Source: Aestuariibaculum suncheonense
Lineage (GTDB): Bacteria > Bacteroidota > Bacteroidia > Flavobacteriales > Flavobacteriaceae
DNA: 64,000 nt
NCBI RefSeq assembly: GCF_014596935.1
Contig: NZ_JACVXC010000001.1
Location: 1,166,217 to 1,230,216, forward strand
Reading direction: 5' to 3'
Position 1 is the stretch's first letter; each line of letters starts with the position of its first letter. The notes beneath the pieces were generated by a model. It was given only the letters and a program-made list of their open reading frames with translations. It had not been told where the DNA came from and searched no databases. A program made the translations under genes and the position numbers. Of this stretch, positions 18,113-26,286 are shown in pieces.

Positions 18113-20953
18113 ATGATTAGTACACAAGTTTTAAGAATGTTTTTTTTCAGCATTGCGCTTATAATGTTTCATTCTTGTAAGAACGAAGAGGAATTAAAGA
18201 TAAATCTGTCCGGTGAATGGCGTTTTAAAATAGACTCATTAGATGCTGGTATAGAAGAAAAGTGGTATCAAAAAGCGTTGCCGGAAGTAGTTTCTTTACC
18301 TGGATCCATGGCTCAAAATGGTAAAGGAAATGATATTACGGTCGATACTAAATGGACTGGTAATATGTGGAATGATAGCTTATGGTATACAGACCCTGAA
18401 ATGAAAAAGTACAGAGAGAAAGGTAATGTAAAAGTACCATTCTGGTTAACCCCTGTTAAAGAATATACAGGTCCGGCATGGTATCAAAAGGAAGTTAGTA
18501 TTCCTGAGTCCTGGAGCGATAGAGCTATTAGTTTAAATTTAGAACGAGTACATTGGGAATCTACACTTTGGGTTGATGATCAAGTTGTAGGATCAGAGAA
18601 TAGTTTGGCTACTTCACATAGTTATAATTTAAGTGAATATTTATCTCCGGGTAAACATGTATTAACAATTAGGATTGATAATAGAGTTAAAGATATTGAC
18701 GTAGGTTTAGATGCGCATAGTATTTCAGACAATACACAGACTAATTGGAATGGAATAATTGGAGATATTTCACTATCAGCCGTTTCAAAGCTAAGTATTG
18801 GACAGGTAAAAATGTATCCTGATGTATCAAATAAAAAAGTTAGGATTGCTGTTCAAATTGAGAATCGTACAGGTTTGGAGCAAGAGGTAGAATTAACCCT
18901 GCAGGCTAAAGAAAAATCGGGGATAGGAGAAACTCTTCCAGAAATAAATAAAACTATACAAGTTTCTGGTATAACAACAATAGAGTTAGAGTATCCTATG
19001 GGGGACAACCCTAAACTTTGGGACGAATTTAATCCTAATTTATATGATATGTACTTTTCGTTGCGTTCGGAAACTGGTTTAAACAAAAAGATAGAAACCT
19101 TTGGGATGCGCGATTTTAAAACGAAGGGGACAATTTTTACGATTAATAACCGTCCAGTGTTTTTAAGAGGTACCTTAGAGTGCGCTATTTTCCCATTAAC
19201 AGGTTATCCACCAACCGATATTGATGCTTGGAAACGTATTTACAAAATTATTCAAAATCACGGTCTCAATCACATGCGCTTTCATTCTTGGTGTCCACCA
19301 AAAGCAGCTTTTACGGCCGCAGATGAAATGGGGGTCTATTTACAGGTAGAAGCCTCGGCTTGGGCAACGATTGGAGATGGTAAACCTGTTGATAAATGGC
19401 TTTATAAGGAAGCTGAAGATATCATTAATACCTATGGAAATCACCCATCTTTTGTTATGATGGCCTATGGTAATGAGCCTAGCGGTGATAACCACAAAGA
19501 TTATTTGGTAAAGTTTGTAGATCATTTTAAATCATTTGATAATAGACGTGTTTATACAAGTGGAGCGGGCTGGCCTTATATAGATAATGCCGATTATTTT
19601 AATACCGCAAATCCAAGAATACAACATTGGAATGCACAACTAAATAGTATTATTAATAAGAATCCTCCGCAAACCACTTTTGATTTTAAAAAGATTATTG
19701 ATAGTAAACCAATGCCAACGGTAAGTCATGAAATAGGTCAATGGTGCGTGTATCCTAACTTCAAGGAAATGTCTAAGTATACAGGGGTTTTAAAACCAAA
19801 GAATTTTGAGATTTTTAAAGAATCATTGGAAGAAAACGGGATGTTAGAATTGGCAGATAGTTTATTGTTAGCATCAGGTAAGTTACAAACCCTTTGTTAT
19901 AAGGCAGATATTGAGGCAGCGTTACGAACCAAGGATTTTGCAGGATTTCAATTACTGGATTTGCATGATTTTCCAGGTCAAGGGACAGCCTTGGTAGGAG
20001 TTTTGGATGCATTTTGGGATGAAAAGGGGTATGTTACGCCTGAGGAATATAGCAGATTTTGTAATGAAACGGTTCCCTTAGTGCGCTTAGAAAAGCGAAT
20101 TTTCAAAAATACCGATACATTAAAGGCCTCTGTTGAGGTGGCACATTTTGGAGCTGAAGAACTTACTGGAGTTATACCAACTTGGAAAATTACAGATGAT
20201 AAAGGCGCCTCTGTTTTTAATGGACAATTTGATAAAATAGATATTGTTATTGGAAATGGTATTCAATTAGGAAACATAGGAGTGGCATTTAACAGTATTA
20301 ATAAAGGTCAAAAACTAACTTTAACGGTTGATGTTTCTGGGTTTGAAAATTCATGGGATGTGTGGGTGTATCCAAAGAAAAAAGAAAAAATAGAAAAAGA
20401 AAACATCGTAAAGGTTGTAAATAATTTAGACGCAAGTACTCTTAGTTATTTACAAAAAGGAGGGAAAGTCCTTTTAAACGTTACTAAGGGAGATATAGCT
20501 CCAGAAATGGGTGGAGATATAGGAGTAGGTTTTTCTAGTATATTTTGGAATACGTCTTGGACAAAAGGACAAAAACCACATACTCTTGGTATTTTATGCA
20601 ATCCTGAACATCCAGCATTAGCTCATTTCCCAAGCGAATATCATTCCAATTGGCAATGGTGGGATGCCATGAGTCATTCAAATGCAATTGTGTTAGATCA
20701 TTTACCAAAGGAATTAACACCTATTATAAGAATTGTTGACGATTGGTTTGAAAACCGTAAAACAGCGCTGATTTTTGAAGCTAAAGTGGGTAAAGGAAGT
20801 TTGTTAATGTCTGGAATAGACTTACATACTGATTTAGAAAATAGACTTGAAGCTCAGCAACTATTGTATAGTTTAAAAAGTTATATGATAAGTGAAGACT
20901 TCAATCCTAAAGTAAATTTATCCGCAGAACAAATCAAAGCATTATTAAAGTAA
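18113..20953 (+). CDS. GH2-superfamily glycosidase-like lipoprotein (paralogue A)
   Basis: 946 residues, lipoprotein signal with lipobox FHSC (about residue 22) and an acidic stretch after the Cys. Domain order follows GH2: a sugar-binding jelly roll (about 30-225; WYQKEVSIP, LNLERVHWESTLWVD), an immunoglobulin-like domain (about 230-335), a TIM barrel (about 340-640) with FLRGTLECAIFPLTGYPP and HMRFHSWCPPKAAFTAAD, and C-terminal beta domains. E455 in YGNEPSG fits the acid/base and E540 in SHEIGQW the nucleophile. The barrel differs from LacZ, and FPGQGTALVG after it marks a distinct subgroup shared with the gene at 26287. Substrate unknown; a beta- or alpha-linked sugar in the same sulfated glycan is inferred. 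Confidence 0.8.
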   Translation: MISTQVLRMFFFSIALIMFHSCKNEEELKINLSGEWRFKIDSLDAGIEEKWYQKALPEVVSLPGSMAQNGKGNDITVDTKWTGNMWNDSLWYTDPEMKKYREKGNVKVPFWLTPVKEYTGPAWYQKEVSIPESWSDRAISLNLERVHWESTLWVDDQVVGSENSLATSHSYNLSEYLSPGKHVLTIRIDNRVKDIDVGLDAHSISDNTQTNWNGIIGDISLSAVSKLSIGQVKMYPDVSNKKVRIAVQIENRTGLEQEVELTLQAKEKSGIGETLPEINKTIQVSGITTIELEYPMGDNPKLWDEFNPNLYDMYFSLRSETGLNKKIETFGMRDFKTKGTIFTINNRPVFLRGTLECAIFPLTGYPPTDIDAWKRIYKIIQNHGLNHMRFHSWCPPKAAFTAADEMGVYLQVEASAWATIGDGKPVDKWLYKEAEDIINTYGNHPSFVMMAYGNEPSGDNHKDYLVKFVDHFKSFDNRRVYTSGAGWPYIDNADYFNTANPRIQHWNAQLNSIINKNPPQTTFDFKKIIDSKPMPTVSHEIGQWCVYPNFKEMSKYTGVLKPKNFEIFKESLEENGMLELADSLLLASGKLQTLCYKADIEAALRTKDFAGFQLLDLHDFPGQGTALVGVLDAFWDEKGYVTPEEYSRFCNETVPLVRLEKRIFKNTDTLKASVEVAHFGAEELTGVIPTWKITDDKGASVFNGQFDKIDIVIGNGIQLGNIGVAFNSINKGQKLTLTVDVSGFENSWDVWVYPKKKEKIEKENIVKVVNNLDASTLSYLQKGGKVLLNVTKGDIAPEMGGDIGVGFSSIFWNTSWTKGQKPHTLGILCNPEHPALAHFPSEYHSNWQWWDAMSHSNAIVLDHLPKELTPIIRIVDDWFENRKTALIFEAKVGKGSLLMSGIDLHTDLENRLEAQQLLYSLKSYMISEDFNPKVNLSAEQIKALLK

Positions 20954-20996
20954 TAACAGCCTTCTGTAGTTTGAAGGAAATAAAAAGAATTTTATT

Positions 20997-23900
20997 ATGA
21001 AGACCGTAAAAGCTTGGAAAGAAAAAGTAGTGATACCTACTTACGAAGTTGGAAAACCTGAGAAGTATCCTGTTTTCTTAGATAAACGCGTGTATCAGGC
21101 AAGTTGTGGAGCTGTATATCCACACCCAGTAATTGAAACAATTAGTGATACGAAAGTAGATAAAGAATGGGATGCCATATTTATTGAAAATGATTATATA
21201 AAAATTATGGTTTTACCAGCATTAGGAGGTAGAATTCAAATGGCATATGATAAGATCAGAGAGCGTCATTTTGTGTATTACAACCACGTTATAAAACCAG
21301 CTTTAGTAGGCTTAACAGGACCATGGATTTCGGGAGGTATAGAGTTTAACTGGCCTCAACATCACCGACCAAGTACTTACGATCCTACAGATTCTTATAT
21401 TGAAGAAAATGAAGATGGTAGTAAAACTGTTTGGGTAAGTGAGTTAGAACGTATGTTTCGTACAAAAGGAATGGCTGGATTTACATTACATCCGGATAAA
21501 GCCTATTTAGAAATAAAAGCACACCTGTATAACAGAACACCACATCCACAAACTTTTTTATGGTGGGCTAATCCAGCAGTAGCAGTGAATGATCATTACC
21601 AATCGGTATTTCCACCAGATGTAAATGCGGTTTTTGATCACGGAAAGCGTGATGTGTCTGAGTTTCCTATCGCTAAAGGAGAATATTATAAGGTAGATTA
21701 TTCGCCAGGAACTGATATTTCCAGGTATAAAAATATCCCTGTGCCAACAAGTTATATGGCTATTACCTCAAACTATGATTTTGTTGGGGGGTATGAAAAT
21801 GATTCAAAAGGAGGATTGCTGCATATTGCTGATCATAACGTATCTCCAGGAAAGAAACAATGGACTTGGGGTAATGGAGATTTTGGGCAGGCATGGGATA
21901 GGAACTTGACAGATACAGATGGCCCATATATCGAACTTATGTGTGGTGTTTACACTGATAATCAACCAGACTTTGCTTGGATGCATCCCTACGAAGAAAA
22001 GAGCTTTAAGCAATATTTTATGCCTTATTATAATGTAGGCGTTGTAAAGAATGCTACAAAAGAAGCTTTGGTGAATTTAGAGATAGTAGACGATAAAGCT
22101 TTGGTCAAAGCATATGTTACCTCGGAATATCAAAATGCTTCTATTATTTTAGAAGGTAAAGACGGTAAGCTGTTTGAAGAAACTTTAGACTTATCACCTG
22201 AGCATGGTTTTGAAAAGTTAATAGAATTAAACGGAGCTCAGTTTGATGATATGAAAGTATCTGTATTAGATAACAATTCTAAAGTACTTGTATCTTGGAC
22301 GCCAGACAAACACCTTTCTGATGAAATTCCAGAGCCAGCAAAGGCAGCTAAGGCTCCAAAAGATATAGAAACCGTTGAAGGTTTATATTTACAAGGGTTA
22401 CATTTAGAACAATATCGTCACGCCACTTTTAGTCCGATTGATTACTATGAAGAAGGTTTGAGAAGAGAGCCAACCGATGTTAGATGTAATAATGCTATGG
22501 GATTATTGTGTTTAAGACGTGGTCAGTTAGAAAAAGCACTTCCGTATTTCGATAAAGCGATAGAAACTTTAACTAGGCACAATCCAAATCCATACGATGG
22601 CGAGCCTTTATTTAATAAAGGTTTAGCTTTAAATTTCCTTGGAAGAAAGGATGAGGCTTATGCGAGCTTTTTTAAAGCGTGTTGGAATGCCCAATGGCAG
22701 GACGCGGGGTACTTTAACTTGTCTCAAATAGATTGCTTCAGAGGTGATTTAAAGAAGGCTTTAGATTTGATAGATCGCTCTTTAATTAAAAACTGGCATA
22801 ACCATAAAGGAAGACATTTAAAAAGTATTATTTTAAGAAAATTAGGAAATACTCAAGCAGCGAGTAAGCTTGTTGAAGAATCTTTAACTATTGATAAATT
22901 TAACTTTGGAGCCTTATACGAGCGATATTTATTATCTAGTAACGAAGAAGATTTACAAACATTTAAAGCATTAATTAGAGATTATGCTCATAATTATATA
23001 GAGTATTCTTTAGATTACGCTTTAGCAGGACAATTTGATGAGGCCATAGCTGTATTAAATGTACATACCGAAAATAAATCGGAAGTGTATCCAATGGTGT
23101 ACTATTTCATGGGATGGTATTATGATCAAAAAGGAAACGCAGAAAAGGCGCTAGAGTACTACCAAAAGGCATCTCAAATGCCTGACACGTATTGTTTTCC
23201 AAATAAAATAGAAGAAGTTTTAGCGCTTCAGGCAGCATGTAAGGCTAATCCAACCGATGCTAAAGCCTTTTATTATCTAGGAAATTTCTGGTATGCTTCA
23301 AAGCAATATAATGAAGCTAAAACATGTTTGGAAATGTCGGTAAAATTAGATGATTCATTTGCAATTTCACATCGAAACTTAGCTTTATTATATTATAACA
23401 AATCAAATCAAAAAGATGAAGCCAGAGTACATTTGGAAAAGGCTTTTGAGTTAGATTCATCGGATGCTCGATTATTAATGGAGTTGGATCAATTGTACAA
23501 AAAAATAAATATATCTGTTGAAGAGCGACTTTCACTACTAGAAAAACATATCGACCTTACAAATTCTCGAGACGATTTGTATTTAGAGCGTATAGCCCTT
23601 TTTAACATGAAGGGTGATTTCGAAAAGGCGGCGTCCTTAATTAAACAGCGTCAATTTCACCCTTGGGAAGGCGGCGAAGGTAAAGTACCATTTCAATATC
23701 TAACTGTTCAAACGGAATTAGCTAAGAAATTTATAAGCCAAGGAAATTATGAAAAGGCGATTGAATATTTGAAGCAAGCACAAACATATCCTCACAATTT
23801 AGGCGAAGGAAAGTTACATGGAACACAGGAAAACGATATTCATTACTGGTTGGGCTGTGCCTTTCAAGGTTTAGGTCAAGAAGACATGGCTAATCAATAT

Positions 23901-24302
23901 TTTGAAAAAGCGTCACAAGGTTTAAGTGATCCAAGTCCTGCCATTTTTTATAACGACCAACAACCTGATAAAATCTTCTATCAAGGTCTGGCGTTACAAA
24001 AGTTAGGTAATGATAAGGAAGCTGCCAAACGCTTTGAAAATTTACTTAATTATGGAAAAGATCATATGAATGATGATGTGAAATTAGATTATTTCGCTAT
24101 TTCATTACCTGATTTGTTGATCTGGGAAGAAGACTTAAACGTCGTTAATAAAATACATTGTAATTATTTAATAGGATTAGGATTATTAGGCCTAGGAAAG
24201 CAGGAGGAAGCTTCAAAAGCTTTTAGAAAGGTAACTAATGAGGCATTTCACTTGCCTGCAAATATCCATGCAAATCTTGTACTGAGTAGTACTAGCAGTT
24301 AG
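20997..24302 (+). CDS. Cytoplasmic DUF5107-TPR protein
   Basis: 1101 residues and no signal peptide, the only soluble cytoplasmic enzyme-like protein in this PUL. Residues about 10-365 match the DUF5107 type, an aldose-epimerase/mutarotase-like beta-sandwich fold (YIKIMVLPALGGRIQMAYDK, GGIEFNWPQHHRPSTYDP, HPQTFLWWANPAVAVND). From about 460 to the end run many TPR-like helices (NAMGLLCLRRGQLEKALPYFDKAIE, YFLGNFWYASKQYNEA-like repeats). It lies 43 bases after GH2-like A and 25-45 bases before the next sulfatase, so it belongs to the operon. Its role could be carbohydrate binding, epimerisation or hydrolysis of imported oligosaccharides. No activity is asserted. Confidence 0.8.
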   Translation: MKTVKAWKEKVVIPTYEVGKPEKYPVFLDKRVYQASCGAVYPHPVIETISDTKVDKEWDAIFIENDYIKIMVLPALGGRIQMAYDKIRERHFVYYNHVIKPALVGLTGPWISGGIEFNWPQHHRPSTYDPTDSYIEENEDGSKTVWVSELERMFRTKGMAGFTLHPDKAYLEIKAHLYNRTPHPQTFLWWANPAVAVNDHYQSVFPPDVNAVFDHGKRDVSEFPIAKGEYYKVDYSPGTDISRYKNIPVPTSYMAITSNYDFVGGYENDSKGGLLHIADHNVSPGKKQWTWGNGDFGQAWDRNLTDTDGPYIELMCGVYTDNQPDFAWMHPYEEKSFKQYFMPYYNVGVVKNATKEALVNLEIVDDKALVKAYVTSEYQNASIILEGKDGKLFEETLDLSPEHGFEKLIELNGAQFDDMKVSVLDNNSKVLVSWTPDKHLSDEIPEPAKAAKAPKDIETVEGLYLQGLHLEQYRHATFSPIDYYEEGLRREPTDVRCNNAMGLLCLRRGQLEKALPYFDKAIETLTRHNPNPYDGEPLFNKGLALNFLGRKDEAYASFFKACWNAQWQDAGYFNLSQIDCFRGDLKKALDLIDRSLIKNWHNHKGRHLKSIILRKLGNTQAASKLVEESLTIDKFNFGALYERYLLSSNEEDLQTFKALIRDYAHNYIEYSLDYALAGQFDEAIAVLNVHTENKSEVYPMVYYFMGWYYDQKGNAEKALEYYQKASQMPDTYCFPNKIEEVLALQAACKANPTDAKAFYYLGNFWYASKQYNEAKTCLEMSVKLDDSFAISHRNLALLYYNKSNQKDEARVHLEKAFELDSSDARLLMELDQLYKKINISVEERLSLLEKHIDLTNSRDDLYLERIALFNMKGDFEKAASLIKQRQFHPWEGGEGKVPFQYLTVQTELAKKFISQGNYEKAIEYLKQAQTYPHNLGEGKLHGTQENDIHYWLGCAFQGLGQEDMANQYFEKASQGLSDPSPAIFYNDQQPDKIFYQGLALQKLGNDKEAAKRFENLLNYGKDHMNDDVKLDYFAISLPDLLIWEEDLNVVNKIHCNYLIGLGLLGLGKQEEASKAFRKVTNEAFHLPANIHANLVLSSTSS

Positions 24303-24345
24303 ATTTTAAGAAATAAACTTTAAAGGAATGATAGAACTTAAAGCG

Positions 24346-26241
24346 ATGATGAAAAGTATATTTATATTAGTTACATGCTTGTTAAGTATAATGGGACAAA
24401 CCCAAACTAAACCTAATATTCTTTGGGTAACTATAGAAGATACATCTCCTCAGTTTATTGGCTGTTATGGCAATCAAGATGCCAGTACACCTGTAATAGA
24501 TAAATTGGCTGCCGAAGGTATTCGTTTTACAAATGCGTTTTCAACAGGAACGGTTTGTTCACCTAGTAGGTCAGCTATTATTACAGGGGTTCCTACCTAT
24601 AAAATGGGCACGGGACATCATCGTAGTAATTATCCTATTCCTGATTTTATACATGGTTTTCCATATTATTTAAAACAGCAGGGGTATTACACATCAAATA
24701 ATGTAAAGACAGACTATAATATTGCCAATGAAAAAGATTTTATAAATGATGCCTGGAATGAGAGCTCTAATAAGGCAAGTTGGAGAGGGAGAGCTGAAAA
24801 TCAACCTTTCTTCTCGGTATTCAATTTTGCAGAATCTCATCAGTCACGGACTATGAGCATGTCTTATGATTGGTATTTAAAAAATGTTTGGAATCATCTG
24901 CCAGAATCTGACAGGATATCCGATGATGCTTTTGAAATGCCACCATTTTATAATGATACCCCTGAAATGCGTAAACAGTTTGCAAGAGTTTATAATTCCA
25001 TAAAATTAACCGATAACCGAATTGGAGAACTTTTAGAGAAGTTAGAAAAGGATGGTTTGAGGGATAATACTATAATTTTCTTTTATGCCGATCATGGAGA
25101 AGGTATGCCTCGAGGAAAAACTAATGGCATTAACTTGGGATACCGTGTTCCTTTTATAGTATGGTTTCCTGAAAAATGGAAACATTTATCGCCATGGGGT
25201 AAAGCGGGGTCAGTTAGTGACGAGCTTGTTAACTTCGAAGATTTGGCACCAACAATGATTAGTTTGGTGGAGGGTAAAGTACCAAATTATCTTAACGGAA
25301 GTATTTTAATGGGGGCTGAACGTTCTAAAGAAAAGAACTACTTGTTGCTTTCATCTGATAGGGCTGATAACGGTACCGATTTGGTTAGAACGATTACCGA
25401 TGGACGTTTTGTTTATTCACGCAACTATATGCCATTTATGCCTGAAATGCGTTATATACGCTATATTGAAATAGCAGATATTACTAAACACATGCGATTA
25501 GATTATAAAAATAATCAATTGAATGAGTTGCAAGAGCGTGTCTTTAAAACACGCCCAGCAGAAGTTCTTTATGATATTGATAATGATTTATGGGAGACTA
25601 AAAATTTGGTTAACAACCCCCAATACAAGACCATTTTGGAAGAGATGAGAAATGAGTTGGATATTCGGCTTAAAAAAGCGCGTGATGTACACTTTTTACC
25701 TGAATACGAAATTGGGATGATTTCAAAAAAAGAAACACCCTATCAATATAGGTTGGACGACGAAAAATACTCATTTGATGATATTTATAGTGCAGCTTCA
25801 TTATCAGGGAAGACAGGAAAAGAAGCTGCTAAAGAGCAAGTCAAACTTCTTAGAAGCAACAATAAAATTGAACGATATTGGGGTGTTGTTGGTTTAATGA
25901 GTCAGAATAAAAGTTTAATAAAATGCCATAAAAAGTACCTGGTGAAAGCTTTAAAAGATAATTATTGTCCTGTGGTAATTACAGCCGCCAGCATTTTATA
26001 TAATCATTTTAATGATGCTAGTTCCCTAATGATATTGAAGGAGTTTTGCCAAAGTGACAATATGGATTTGGCACTAATGGCAATAAATTATACTCTTTAT
26101 TTTGAACAAAAAGAAGCTTTTATCGAGACGGTTAAAACGGTTTATAGTTTGCCAAATCGTAATTATAATGTAAAAGCAGCATGCCAGGATTTTCTTGGAA
26201 TAATTGGCGAGATAGAAAATTCAAGTGATACAGAAAATTAG
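24346..26241 (+). CDS. Family S1 sulfatase with C-terminal HEAT-like repeats
   Basis: In-frame ATGs exist at 24328, 24343 and 24346; the last ones give a Sec signal (MKSIFILVTCLLSIMGQ). The sulfatase domain opens with NILWVTIEDTSPQFIGCYG and carries the formylglycine motif C71-S-P-S-R75 (numbered from 24346), then a HHRSNYP segment and YADHGEGMPRGK as late metal/sulfate-binding motif. It resembles heparan-sulfatase-like S1 proteins more than the other two sulfatases here. After about residue 480, helical HEAT-like repeats follow (RYWGVVGLMSQN, AASILYNHF, ALMAINYTLYFEQ), an architecture usually thought to mediate protein contacts. It would desulfate periplasmic oligomers. Confidence 0.9.
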   Translation: MMKSIFILVTCLLSIMGQTQTKPNILWVTIEDTSPQFIGCYGNQDASTPVIDKLAAEGIRFTNAFSTGTVCSPSRSAIITGVPTYKMGTGHHRSNYPIPDFIHGFPYYLKQQGYYTSNNVKTDYNIANEKDFINDAWNESSNKASWRGRAENQPFFSVFNFAESHQSRTMSMSYDWYLKNVWNHLPESDRISDDAFEMPPFYNDTPEMRKQFARVYNSIKLTDNRIGELLEKLEKDGLRDNTIIFFYADHGEGMPRGKTNGINLGYRVPFIVWFPEKWKHLSPWGKAGSVSDELVNFEDLAPTMISLVEGKVPNYLNGSILMGAERSKEKNYLLLSSDRADNGTDLVRTITDGRFVYSRNYMPFMPEMRYIRYIEIADITKHMRLDYKNNQLNELQERVFKTRPAEVLYDIDNDLWETKNLVNNPQYKTILEEMRNELDIRLKKARDVHFLPEYEIGMISKKETPYQYRLDDEKYSFDDIYSAASLSGKTGKEAAKEQVKLLRSNNKIERYWGVVGLMSQNKSLIKCHKKYLVKALKDNYCPVVITAASILYNHFNDASSLMILKEFCQSDNMDLALMAINYTLYFEQKEAFIETVKTVYSLPNRNYNVKAACQDFLGIIGEIENSSDTEN

Positions 26242-26286
26242 TAGTTTTCTTAATTGCGCTAAGCATGAAAATATTTAAATACAAGA

